The notes beneath the pieces were generated by a model. It was not told the DNA's origin, made no database searches, and saw only the letters and a program-made list of their open reading frames with translations. This document shows positions 6,861 through 14,461 of a stretch of DNA of 23,548 bases, in pieces. The DNA is from Candidatus Heimdallarchaeota archaeon (lineage in GTDB: Archaea > Asgardarchaeota > Heimdallarchaeia > JABLTI01), in assembly GCA_030602675.1 (NCBI GenBank), contig JAUVZH010000004.1, forward strand, positions 1 through 23,548, in the 5' to 3' direction. The translations under genes and the position numbers were made by a program. How positions within the stretch are numbered: the first letter of the stretch is position 1; every line of letters begins with the position of its first letter.

Positions 6861-7733
6861 ATGAATGATAAAATGACATTTGTTCAAAGCTCTAGAAGTA
6901 AAATGAAGAAAAGAGATTTCACTCTAGATCCCAGAACAAAGTTATTGATGCTCCTTGCAGTTTCACTTTTATCATTTCTGATAAATGATTTGTATTTGCT
7001 GCTATCTCTTTTTGGTGCGATGCTAATTATCGCTTTAATTGCAAGAATTGATTATAGACAATTTATCAGGTATGTTAAACCTACACTATGGTTATTGCCC
7101 ACAATTTTCGTAATACAACTAGCTTTTGCTTCAAGTAGCTCAGGTGATTTCATTGATATTTTTGCAGAATTTGGACCTTTAACTAATCTAGTAGGAATAA
7201 ACAATCACATAATTTCAATCAATATTGAATCTCTAATAAATGCAACAAACTCTTGTTTACGAATTGTAAATCTAGCAATAGGCTCCTGTCTTTTCAGTTT
7301 AACAACGAATTCTAATGATTATTTACAATCACTAACAAAAATTGGTTTGCCATTTGAGCTTGCTTTTACTACTGGTTTAGTTATCTATTTTCTACCAATG
7401 GTTGTATCAGAAACAAATGAAATGCGAATGTCTTTAGAGACCAGAGGAGTTAGTATTAATAGAGGATCTATAATAAAACGCATTAGAAGCTTTAGTGTGC
7501 TAGCTACATCCATATTGATGAATTTTATTGAGAAATCAAAATACCAAGCAATCGCTTTAGAGTCTCGAGGTTTCAATACTAATATAAAACGAACTTATTA
7601 TCGAAAAATAAAATTTGGTATAATTGACATCTTCATCACAATACTTCTCCTTGCTGCTATTGCAGGGATTTGTTACTTATTCCGAGAAGAATTAAAACTA
7701 TTTTTTAGTAGATTTTGGATAAACAAAAATTAG
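6861..7733 (+). CDS. ecfT: ECF transporter transmembrane subunit EcfT (first copy)
   Basis: Membrane scaffold of an energy-coupling-factor vitamin/cofactor importer, linking the substrate-binding S subunit to the ATPase pair. Several hydrophobic spans are visible, including LLMLLAVSLLSFLI, LYLLLSLFGAMLIIALI and IIDIFITILLLAAIAGICYL. The two cytoplasmic X-R-G coupling motifs that contact the ATPases are present as LETRGV and LESRGF. The domain starts at DFTLDPRTK, a common EcfT opening. ATG at 6861 is chosen; ATGs at 6873 and 6903 and a TTG at 6855 are alternatives. It begins a four-gene run ending in an S component, but no EcfA gene is in this run. The ATPases may come from the locus at 17212-18943. 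Confidence 0.9.
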   Translation: MNDKMTFVQSSRSKMKKRDFTLDPRTKLLMLLAVSLLSFLINDLYLLLSLFGAMLIIALIARIDYRQFIRYVKPTLWLLPTIFVIQLAFASSSSGDFIDIFAEFGPLTNLVGINNHIISINIESLINATNSCLRIVNLAIGSCLFSLTTNSNDYLQSLTKIGLPFELAFTTGLVIYFLPMVVSETNEMRMSLETRGVSINRGSIIKRIRSFSVLATSILMNFIEKSKYQAIALESRGFNTNIKRTYYRKIKFGIIDIFITILLLAAIAGICYLFREELKLFFSRFWINKN

Positions 7734-7744
7734 GTGTGAAAGAA

Positions 7745-8530
7745 ATGTTAACTAGATTTATTGGAATTACTGGACCAAAAAAATCCGGCAAAACAACAAC
7801 TATAGAAATTATAGTACCGATATTAGCTAAAAAGGGTTTACGAGTTGGTACAATTAAAGTTGCTTTTAAGGATGTAAGTATTGATATAAACCAAGAGCAT
7901 TATGATGTAATAAGACATAGAAATTCTAAACCAAAAATTACAATGTTTAAGTCCAGTAAAGAAACCGTTGTTTTTTATAATGACGAAATAAATCTTCGTG
8001 ATTCTCTAAAAATTCTTGGAAAGGATCTTGATTTAGTTTTAATTGAAGGTTTCAAAGAAAATTTGAAAGGTTTACCTCAAATTACTCTATTAAAAGAAGA
8101 AGGTCAAGAGAAAGAACTTACTAGTGATTATATTGTTGCAATTTCATCTTTACCTGAATTTTCTATTAAAAGCGGACATAAGCTCTTCGTGGATTTTGAT
8201 AACCTGGCAGATGTAGCTGAAAAAACAGCTTTACCATTATTCCCTGAGCTAAATTGCAAGCATTGTGGTTATGACACTTGTGATTTATTAATGAAAGAAA
8301 TTATAGCTGGAAAAAAAGCTGTCGAAGATTGCTATGTTCTCGGGTATGAAGATTCAGAAGTTCAACTTAAGGTAAATGATAATGTTATTCCTTGTAATGT
8401 TTTTGTACAAGACATATTCAAGAATGTAATCACAGGAGTTCTTACTACAATAAAACTCGAAGAAATGGAACTCACGAATGTTGAAATAAACATATCATAC
8501 AAATCTAAGAAGGAAAAAAAGAATGAATAA
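7745..8530 (+). CDS. MobB-like P-loop protein fused to a 4Fe-4S domain
   Basis: A 261-residue two-domain protein. Residues 1-160 resemble MobB (molybdopterin-guanine dinucleotide biosynthesis B, a GTP-binding accessory factor): P-loop GPKKSGKTT (10-18), a KVAFKD segment, then DLVLIEGFKE, the usual MobB Walker B-like element. At residues 171-196 four cysteines are spaced C-x2-C-x4-C-x16-C (CKHCGYDTC), the pattern of small 4Fe-4S domains found in corrinoid/CO dehydrogenase-type proteins. The rest is mixed alpha/beta. ATG at 7745 follows an AGGTG site; an upstream TTG at 7715 overlaps the EcfT gene and is less likely. It overlaps the next gene by 8 bases. It may handle a molybdenum/tungsten cofactor or a related nucleotide; a true MobB role is not shown. 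Confidence 0.88.
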   Translation: MLTRFIGITGPKKSGKTTTIEIIVPILAKKGLRVGTIKVAFKDVSIDINQEHYDVIRHRNSKPKITMFKSSKETVVFYNDEINLRDSLKILGKDLDLVLIEGFKENLKGLPQITLLKEEGQEKELTSDYIVAISSLPEFSIKSGHKLFVDFDNLADVAEKTALPLFPELNCKHCGYDTCDLLMKEIIAGKKAVEDCYVLGYEDSEVQLKVNDNVIPCNVFVQDIFKNVITGVLTTIKLEEMELTNVEINISYKSKKEKKNE

Positions 8531-9050
8531 AAAATCTCTTGCTTTAGTCATTGGGATTAATGTAATCCTAGTTGGTGCAATCATTACTTTATATTTCACT
8601 GTCTGGCAACCTTCGAGACAAGGAGAGGAAGGATATTTAACAATTACTGGGCTCCCCGAGGATTATAATATAACAATTCCTAAATTAGCATCATTACCTT
8701 CTGTAAGTCAAGAATATTATATCAATGGAAATCCCGCTTTTTATGCAAATTATACTGGTGTCTCAGTTTACTATTTAGTAACTGAAATTGCTAATAGAAC
8801 AGATGAAGTAGATGTTAAGGTCATTGCAAGTGATAATTTTGTATACACTCTAAGTTTTGATGAAATCAATCAATCTCGAGATATTATTATTGCCTATAAA
8901 AAAGATGGAGAATATCTAAAGGATGGTTCACATGGTGGTAATGGTCCTTTAAGATTGATAATCCCTCAAAGATTCCCTGGAGAATTTAATGGTCAATATT
9001 GTGTAAAATATGTGGTTACTCTAAGAATTATTGCTAATGAAACAATATGA
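8523..9050 (+). CDS. Membrane-anchored protein with sulfite-oxidase-type molybdopterin-fold domain
   Basis: A 175-residue protein with one N-terminal hydrophobic span (ALVIGINVILVGAIITLYFTVW) and a predicted outside domain. That domain follows the short oxidoreductase molybdopterin-binding pattern: ITGLPEDY, a NYTGVSVYYLVTEI segment (the usual GV-x-L-x-x-L-L element), VKVIASDNFVYTLSFDEI, IIIAYKKDGEYL, GGNGPLRLIIP and a closing VKYVVTLRI. There is no cysteine where sulfite oxidase ligates molybdenum; the only cysteine is in the strand QYCVKY. So it may bind a pterin-like ligand without being a redox enzyme. Several N-x-S/T sequons occur (NIT, NYT, NRT, NQS, NET). It overlaps both neighbours (8 and 4 bases), and the setting suggests an extracellular aid to the ECF importer. 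The ligand is unknown. Confidence 0.85.
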   Translation: MNKKSLALVIGINVILVGAIITLYFTVWQPSRQGEEGYLTITGLPEDYNITIPKLASLPSVSQEYYINGNPAFYANYTGVSVYYLVTEIANRTDEVDVKVIASDNFVYTLSFDEINQSRDIIIAYKKDGEYLKDGSHGGNGPLRLIIPQRFPGEFNGQYCVKYVVTLRIIANETI

Positions 9051-9670
9051 AAATTAAGCTAACAAAGGAAAGTGAAGAATTGAAGAGATACAGTACTTCA
9101 GATTTAATAATAATCGCTATTATGGCAGCATTAGGTCTAGGTACTAAACAAATAATTCGTCCTATTGTGTCACTTATAAGCCAACCATTAGGAATTCCTG
9201 GAGGAGCAATTGTCGGTGGTTTCTATATGCTTTGGTTAGTACTTACAAAGCGATTATCTCCAAAATTCGGCTCAGGATTCATGTTTGGCTTAACACAAGC
9301 ATTAGTTGTTATGATATTGCCTTTTGGTTCTCATGGAATATTTACAATCATAACTTATTCACTACCTGGGTTAGCAGTTGATTTAGTAAATCTTCTATTC
9401 CGATCACAAGCTGATAGTATAATTTGCTCTATGATAGAAGGAGCTGTTGCTAATTTTGTTGGATCATTATCAGTAATTCTTCTTATTTTTCAATTGGAAT
9501 TGGAACCAACTATCTTTATTTCATTACTTGCATTATTGACAGGAAATTTAGGGGGAGTACTAGCTTATTATATCGCAAAACAAGTAGCGGGTTCAATTTA
9601 TTCTGATATTAAAAAGGAAGAGAAAAAAGAAGAAGAAATACCTAATATAGATGTCTCTTCAACTAATTAG
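9047..9670 (+). CDS. ECF transporter S component, substrate unassigned
   Basis: A 207-residue multi-pass membrane protein with about five or six spans, a cytoplasmic N terminus starting with a charged helix, and a charged K/E-rich tail (KKEEKKEEE). The opening STSDLIIIAIMAALGLG, with small residues in the first helix where S subunits contact EcfT, and the loop PLGIPGGAIVGGFYMLWLVLTK fit ECF substrate-binding subunits. It is joined to the preceding gene by an ATGA overlap and completes an operon with EcfT. It resembles thiamin- or pyrimidine-type S subunits in general style, but the neighbours (MobB-like and molybdopterin-fold proteins) hint at a pterin or metal-cofactor ligand. Substrate cannot be read from sequence alone. 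Confidence 0.85.
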   Translation: MKIKLTKESEELKRYSTSDLIIIAIMAALGLGTKQIIRPIVSLISQPLGIPGGAIVGGFYMLWLVLTKRLSPKFGSGFMFGLTQALVVMILPFGSHGIFTIITYSLPGLAVDLVNLLFRSQADSIICSMIEGAVANFVGSLSVILLIFQLELEPTIFISLLALLTGNLGGVLAYYIAKQVAGSIYSDIKKEEKKEEEIPNIDVSSTN

Positions 9671-9678
9671 CAAATTGT

Positions 9679-11250
9679 TCACTTATTTTTTGATTTGTCA
9701 TAGACTTTTTTACCATTAAAGAAAGTCATTAAAACTTGAACATCTTTAATTACATCAAGATTAATGTTAAGGATATCTTTGTCTAATACTACAAAATCTG
9801 CCAATTTACCACTTTCAAGTGATCCTTTTATTTCATCTTCAAAACTAGCAAATGCAGCTCCCAATGTAAAATAGTAAATTGCTTCTTCAACAGTGATTCT
9901 AATGTCATCTATTGGATGAGTGACTACAGACCAAATCCCAAACAGTGGACTCATGGGCATATTGTCAGAACCAAAACAGATTTTTGTATAAGATTTCTGA
10001 ATCTTTTTGAAATTATTCAGTAATTTATAACGTTCAGAACCTAAACGTATTTCATATAATTGACCTGGTCTTCCCCAACGACCTGGAAAGTTTGGTTGCA
10101 TGGATAGAATTAATCCAAGTTTCTTTACTCTCCTTATATGATCATCCAAGAGATATTCAGCATGTTCGATTCTATGTCTGCCTTGAGCTACCAATTCATC
10201 ATTACCAATACTTTCGAATGTATCTAGAATAAGCTCAATTGCTGCATCACCTATTGCATGAGTTGCAGTTTGCCAATCATTTTCGACTGCTTTTCTTATA
10301 GCTTGAGCAAATATATCCTTTTCAATGTAAAATTTCCCTTTTGTTGTAGAATCATCAAAGTATGCTTCATTTAATGAAGCTGTTCTAGCACCCAATGAAC
10401 CATCTGTGAAGATTTTTACTCCACCAAATTTAAGGATTTTATTTCCATATCCTGTTTTTAATCCTGTTTCAATATATTGATCGAATTTTGATAAGGGTAT
10501 GTTCATATTTACTCTTACAGTGAGTTCATTCTTTTTCCAAAATTTGATATATGATTTCACTGCTCTGACACTTAAATTATCAGTTACAGAAGTTATGCCC
10601 AATGAATTTGCATTGTCACATGCAACTATTACAGCATTGTCAAAATCAACTTGAGTTTTCTTTAATTTAGGTGAATCACCAATTCGTTCCATTATTTTAA
10701 CAGTGATAATTCCTAGAGGTTCCTTAGTTTCAGAAACTAGATCTAGATCAGGATCATCCTTTGCTATCCCAAGCTCCTCCAAAGCTAATGAATTTACAGC
10801 AGCAAGATGACCACAAACACGACGAATAAAACAAGGATTCTCTGGTGCAATTTTGTCCAATTCACTTAGTGTTAAGTATCTTTTTTCAACCCAATTGCTT
10901 TCATCCCAACGCTCTCCAAAAACCCATTTGCCTTTTGCAGTTGTTTTTACTCTTTCCCTTAATTTCTCTAAAGCTTCTTTTACAGAAATTACTTTGTCAA
11001 GCATTACATCTTGGAATTTAGCGCCAATACCGAGTAAATGAGTATGTGCATCATTAAAGCCCGGACATAGGAATTTTCCCTTTAAATCGACCACTTCTTT
11101 TGCTTTTGGATATTTCTTTAAAATCTCAGTATTTTTACCTACTGCAAGTATTATTCCATTACTTACAGCAATAGCTTCTGCTTCAGGTTGATTTTTATCC
11201 ATCGTTAGAATGTTACCATTCTTTATCAAAAGATCTATTTCTTGAGTCAT
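9679..11250 (-). CDS. Metal-dependent amidohydrolase (amidohydrolase 3, YtcJ-like)
   Basis: Predicted cytoplasmic zinc-type amidohydrolase of about 523 residues; substrate unknown. From the chosen start the sequence opens MTQEIDLLIKNGNILTMD, the typical beta-sandwich N terminus. Metal-site elements appear in the expected order: DAHTH (histidines 69 and 71), WVFGERWDESNW typical of this subfamily, GGVKIFTDGSLGARTA, THAIGDAA, RIEHAE, FGSDNMP, and a C-terminal GSLESGKLADFVVLDKDI that returns to the sandwich. The open frame runs 19 codons upstream to a TTG at 11307 that overlaps the preceding gene by 8 bases; those residues (MINKRKLIRSLMILFHLVQ) do not fit the family, so ATG at 11250 is preferred, though it lacks a good Shine-Dalgarno. 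It converges with the ECF operon. Confidence 0.88.
   Translation of the reverse strand: MTQEIDLLIKNGNILTMDKNQPEAEAIAVSNGIILAVGKNTEILKKYPKAKEVVDLKGKFLCPGFNDAHTHLLGIGAKFQDVMLDKVISVKEALEKLRERVKTTAKGKWVFGERWDESNWVEKRYLTLSELDKIAPENPCFIRRVCGHLAAVNSLALEELGIAKDDPDLDLVSETKEPLGIITVKIMERIGDSPKLKKTQVDFDNAVIVACDNANSLGITSVTDNLSVRAVKSYIKFWKKNELTVRVNMNIPLSKFDQYIETGLKTGYGNKILKFGGVKIFTDGSLGARTASLNEAYFDDSTTKGKFYIEKDIFAQAIRKAVENDWQTATHAIGDAAIELILDTFESIGNDELVAQGRHRIEHAEYLLDDHIRRVKKLGLILSMQPNFPGRWGRPGQLYEIRLGSERYKLLNNFKKIQKSYTKICFGSDNMPMSPLFGIWSVVTHPIDDIRITVEEAIYYFTLGAAFASFEDEIKGSLESGKLADFVVLDKDILNINLDVIKDVQVLMTFFNGKKVYDKSKNK
9686..9691 (+). terminator. T6 tract after the S-component gene
   Basis: Six T residues lie about 16 bases past the stop at 9670, inside the 3' end of the converging amidohydrolase gene. 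A T-run directly after a plus-strand operon fits archaeal termination. There is no hairpin. Confidence 0.4.
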
Positions 11251-11299
11251 TTGAACCAAATGAAATAATATCATTAGACTTCTTATGAGTTTTCTCTTA

Positions 11300-12415
11300 T
11301 TAATCAAATAACCGGTACAATAATCCCAGTAAAAATGCTAGTAAAATGTAAAGGAAAATTCTTATGAGGTATCTCAGAAAAGGTGTTCGTTGGACAATAT
11401 TCTTACCAGATGCAATCATATCTGATGTAGGAATTTTTGGTTCTTGAAAATTTAATAAACTCTCAGAGATTTTTTGGTAAACATCTGCTTTATTTATCTT
11501 GAATAAAATTCTTCTATAATGATGATTGTTAATGTAAAATTCATTTAACCATTCTTTCTGTAAGGATTCTTTAGTAAATTCTAATTCCAATCTTTGATTC
11601 AAAATTTCATATCCATATTTGTTATTAGTCATCAAAAAAAGTTCAGCTAAAATTGATATCCCTGAAGGAGGAGCCTTTTGAATTATATCTCTGATATAAG
11701 TGTCTTCAATTGAATTATCAATTTCATTTGATAACATTTCAATGAAAGTTCTAGAAGATACATTTAATCTGCGACTCATTACTACAAACCAATTTGTTGG
11801 TAAATTTATAGATTGATAGGTAATTACTTGCAATAAACCCATTAAGATTTCAGAATCAATAGGAGTATTCTTTCTGATGTATTTCATCGCAACATCATAA
11901 GCTTGAATTTCAGCGGAAATTGAAAATCGATATAAAGCTGCAAAAATCTTTTCGCTTCTAGATAAACCAAAAAAAACTGCTTCCTCTAGAAACCGTCCAA
12001 AAAATAAAAGGAAAATGATTTCCAAACAACCAATCATTAATGTAAGATCTAATCCTACTTGACCAAGAAAAACCCCTACAATACCGGCGATGAATAATCC
12101 TGTTGATAAGACATAGCTAGCGATTAAAACAGCATTTAATATTTTCTCTCGTTTACATATGAAACAAGCTTTAAAGTGATTTGTTTTTGCAATTTCCTGT
12201 TTGCTTTTCTTAATAGCTCTTTTAGTAACTCTGCTATCGCCTAGTGTTTCTAAAGGTAAACCACATGTTTCGCAACGAATAAGCTTTTTATTCAGATTTG
12301 CATCAATCAATTTAATATCATTATTTCTAAAACAATCAACAAGAAAAAAGCTTTGGTTGTTTGTTATCTTCTTATCAGATTCACTGGTAGTTTTGTCTAA
12401 AATATCGTATGTCAT
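11300..12415 (-). CDS. Zinc-ribbon membrane protein of unknown function
   Basis: A 371-residue protein I do not recognise. A soluble N-terminal part holds two CxxC pairs, C48-E-T-C51 and C84-F-I-C87, spaced like a zinc ribbon with a 32-residue insert. Two hydrophobic spans follow (about 92-117 and 122-143), then a long, mostly helical cytoplasmic-type region (about 150-340) and a C-terminal hydrophobic span (about 347-369, with FLRYLIRIFLYILLAFLLG) that would act as a tail anchor. It is 40 bases downstream of a small acidic protein gene on the same strand and overlaps the extended reading of the amidohydrolase. The start ATG at 12415 has only a weak GAGAG upstream. A scaffold or membrane quality-control role is only a guess. 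Confidence 0.8.
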   Translation of the reverse strand: MTYDILDKTTSESDKKITNNQSFFLVDCFRNNDIKLIDANLNKKLIRCETCGLPLETLGDSRVTKRAIKKSKQEIAKTNHFKACFICKREKILNAVLIASYVLSTGLFIAGIVGVFLGQVGLDLTLMIGCLEIIFLLFFGRFLEEAVFFGLSRSEKIFAALYRFSISAEIQAYDVAMKYIRKNTPIDSEILMGLLQVITYQSINLPTNWFVVMSRRLNVSSRTFIEMLSNEIDNSIEDTYIRDIIQKAPPSGISILAELFLMTNNKYGYEILNQRLELEFTKESLQKEWLNEFYINNHHYRRILFKINKADVYQKISESLLNFQEPKIPTSDMIASGKNIVQRTPFLRYLIRIFLYILLAFLLGLLYRLFD

Positions 12416-12455
12416 TGCAGCTTCTCTCAGTGAAAGTCTAATCTTGTGTAACTAT

Positions 12456-12728
12456 TTAAAGAGAATTTTCAATAATTTCGTCTTGCTTTATTTTTTTCAA
12501 GATTTCAATTGCTTTTTGCAGAATTATCTTAGATGAAAGCATTTCATCAAATGTTTTCCCATCATCCAAAGAAATACTTATCATTTTAACAAATTCTGCG
12601 AAATCTTGTGACTCTGTTAATATTGCTATCTCGAGAGGGATATTCTCAAAACTTGTTTCATCTGTAATATCATTCGATAAAAACTTCAAGTCATGTTTCT
12701 TAGAATTTTCATCACTTTTATTGACCAT
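12456..12728 (-). CDS. Small acidic hypothetical protein
   Basis: A 90-residue reading from ATG at 12728 (a TTG three codons earlier is possible). The first third is polar and likely disordered (SDENSKKHD); the rest is predicted helical, with LEIAILTESQDFAEFVKMI and KIILQKAIEILKKIKQDEI. No motif is recognised. The ribosome site is weak (GAGAAG touching the start). It precedes the zinc-ribbon membrane protein by 40 bases on the same strand and diverges from the Rab-like GTPase. It is real if homologues keep the frame; absence of an opposing gene here supports it. Confidence 0.5.
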   Translation of the reverse strand: MVNKSDENSKKHDLKFLSNDITDETSFENIPLEIAILTESQDFAEFVKMISISLDDGKTFDEMLSSKIILQKAIEILKKIKQDEIIENSL

Positions 12729-12925
12729 TCTTCTCAAAGAAATTAAGGAAATTGATTATTAAAACTACAGTATCATGAAATCAACATGAATAAATGTGCA
12801 TTTTTACCAGATTTGCTAAAAACAACAAGATTTTATATTTGAATTGTACTCTAACCAAAAAGACAAAAGCGATAAAGATTGTTAAAAACAAGTAACAAAT
12901 CAGTTTAGAAATTCGGTGTGCAACA

Positions 12926-13531
12926 GTGAGATTACTAGCAAAGGTAGTTTTAGCAGGAGATGGTGGAGTTGGAAAAACCACATTAATTCATAGATATATT
13001 ACGAATAGTTTTATTGATTCCACAAAATTGACTATAGGTGCAGCATTTCATACACATGAAATTCAAACTGGTGAGCATTCTGTTTTAGTTCAGATTTGGG
13101 ATTTGGGTGGACAAGAACAGTTCAAGAAAATGGGAATTTTTGATAAATATTTCAAAGGTGCAACTGTAACTGTTATCATGTTCGATCTTACAAGACTAAA
13201 TACCTTGAATAGCATTCCAGAATGGGCTGATTTAGCTCTTAACTCAAGTAAAACTAAATTAATTTTAGTAGGCGGAAAAAAGGATCTTGCTCATGGTGTT
13301 TCATTTGAATTATCTTCTTTTGAGGATTTAAATGAAAAATATAATTTTGTTAAATATCTTGAGACATCCTCTGCAACAGGTGATGGAGTAGCTGATGTAT
13401 TCCAATCAATAGCCAATGTAATCATTGATTCCACAATGGAGAAGAAACAAAAAGAAGCGATTGACACAATAGATAGGGTTATCGATAGACCCAAAATCAA
13501 ATCCAGCGGAAAATCCAAAAGCAATTCCTAA
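12926..13531 (+). CDS. Rab/Ras-like small GTPase with altered NKxD motif
   Basis: A 201-residue small GTPase. Visible motifs: G1 GDGGVGKT (11-18), G2 threonine T36 in LTIGAAFHT, G3 WDLGGQEQF (D59, Q63), G4 GGKKD (G117-K-K-D120) and G5 TSSA (147-150). The P-loop is Rab/Ras-like, while DLGGQ looks Arf-like, a mix common in archaeal GTPases. The usual N of NKxD is G here, which should weaken guanine contacts although the aspartate remains. The C terminus is a basic, serine-rich tail (KIKSSGKSKSNS) without cysteines, so there is no prenylation signal. The start is GTG at 12926, three residues before the first strand. It lies upstream of a helical-repeat protein on the same strand, 151 bases away. 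Confidence 0.92.
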   Translation: MRLLAKVVLAGDGGVGKTTLIHRYITNSFIDSTKLTIGAAFHTHEIQTGEHSVLVQIWDLGGQEQFKKMGIFDKYFKGATVTVIMFDLTRLNTLNSIPEWADLALNSSKTKLILVGGKKDLAHGVSFELSSFEDLNEKYNFVKYLETSSATGDGVADVFQSIANVIIDSTMEKKQKEAIDTIDRVIDRPKIKSSGKSKSNS

Positions 13532-13539
13532 ATAATTAC

Positions 13540-13545
13540 TTTTTT
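13540..13545 (+). terminator. T6 tract after the Rab-like GTPase
   Basis: TTTTTT occurs nine bases past the stop at 13531. It may end the GTPase transcript ahead of the helical-repeat gene, which has its own TATA-like element. A short AACTTT-ATT-AAAGTT inverted repeat follows near 13599-13613. Confidence 0.4.
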
Positions 13546-13647
13546 AAAGATAATTTTATTGATGTAATAAAAATCTATCAAAAAAAAGTAAAAACCTCTA
13601 ACTTTATTAAAGTTATAACCTAATAATCTTTGAGTGAAATCAATTTA

Positions 13648-13656
13648 CTATTTATA
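13648..13656 (+). promoter_or_regulatory. Possible TATA box and ribosome site for the helical-repeat gene
   Basis: CTATTTATA lies about 30 bases before the ATG at 13683. Between them AAAAGGAG (to 13670) forms a strong Shine-Dalgarno sequence, though its 12-base spacing to the ATG is long. The T-run upstream and this element suggest separate transcription from the Rab-like GTPase. Confidence 0.35.
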
Positions 13657-13682
13657 CCATATAAAAGGAGTGTAATTAGCAA

Positions 13683-14456
13683 ATGCCTGTAAGACCATCA
13701 ATAAGTAATTTAAAAGCAATAATAAATGCGATTATTTCTCATGGTAAAACAGGTAATATGAGATCAGTAGTTCAAACACTAAATGATTTCGATAAGGAAG
13801 TTAAGCACTTTAGAAATGATCCCGAAATTCAAGTTGTTATGGCAGATGCTTATAGACATGCCTTAGAACCTTTTGGAGTTGCCAAAAAATTCAGAGATTC
13901 TGAACAAATGATTGGTAAAATCGAAGGTTTGCTTAGAACACAAGGACATTCAGAAGATATTCAAGAAACTTATAGTGAGGCTTTGAGTGCTTTAGTTTAC
14001 CATTACATTATGAATGAAATGGATAAGGATATTCACAAAACTTTAACCAAATTAGGTAACTTTGCTTCTAAACAACAAAACAATCCTTTTGTACAATTTA
14101 ATTATGCTATGGCTTTATCACAAGTAGCAGAGTATTTCGCAGAGAAAGGGGATAAAGACATAATTACCAACATTTTATGGGAAATTGTGGGTATAGTAAC
14201 TTTCTATCCCGGAAAGGAAATACTCACTCAAGTTTCAGATGGATTATTACAATGCATCAATACAGCTGGAAATCGTTTAACACATTACGAATTAAATGAC
14301 TTGGCAAATAGGATTGATGAATTTATTAATTTTACAAATGAATTTGTAATCCAACAGAAATTGACTGCTTGTCAAGGTAAAATCTTTCAATATATTGCTG
14401 GACATAGAATGCGTGAAGGATACAGTCCTGATGGTAAAATCCAAAAAAGAAAATAA
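13683..14456 (+). CDS. Alpha-helical (TPR-like) repeat protein between two GTPases
   Basis: A 257-residue, cytoplasmic, all-helical protein; no transmembrane span or signal peptide. Helix pairs of TPR-like length recur: LKAIINAIISHGKTGNMRSV, IQVVMADAYRHALEPFG, YSEALSALVYHYIMNE, FVQFNYAMALSQVAEYFAEKGD and LANRIDEFINFTNEF. Repeats are loose and do not match the strict TPR consensus at every position. It ends in a short basic tail (GKIQKRK). It lies downstream of a Rab-like GTPase and converges, with 5 bases between stops, on the GTPase-thioredoxin fusion. A GTPase effector or scaffold role is inferred from context only. Confidence 0.8.
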   Translation: MPVRPSISNLKAIINAIISHGKTGNMRSVVQTLNDFDKEVKHFRNDPEIQVVMADAYRHALEPFGVAKKFRDSEQMIGKIEGLLRTQGHSEDIQETYSEALSALVYHYIMNEMDKDIHKTLTKLGNFASKQQNNPFVQFNYAMALSQVAEYFAEKGDKDIITNILWEIVGIVTFYPGKEILTQVSDGLLQCINTAGNRLTHYELNDLANRIDEFINFTNEFVIQQKLTACQGKIFQYIAGHRMREGYSPDGKIQKRK

Positions 14457-14461
14457 AAGTC

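Noticed and set aside
8523..9050. Considered calling this a sulfite-oxidase family enzyme
   Set aside because: It is too short, lacks the molybdenum-ligand cysteine and has no dimerisation domain; only the short fold pattern is supported.
12781..12981. A 66-codon minus-strand reading overlapping the start of the Rab-like GTPase
   Set aside because: Its first residues are the antisense image of the GTPase P-loop region, and it has no ribosome site or domain. The GTPase frame is certain.
13599..13613. AACTTT-ATT-AAAGTT inverted repeat between the Rab-like GTPase and the helical-repeat gene
   Set aside because: A six-base AT-rich stem is expected by chance in such a sequence, and no T-run or promoter position supports a role.
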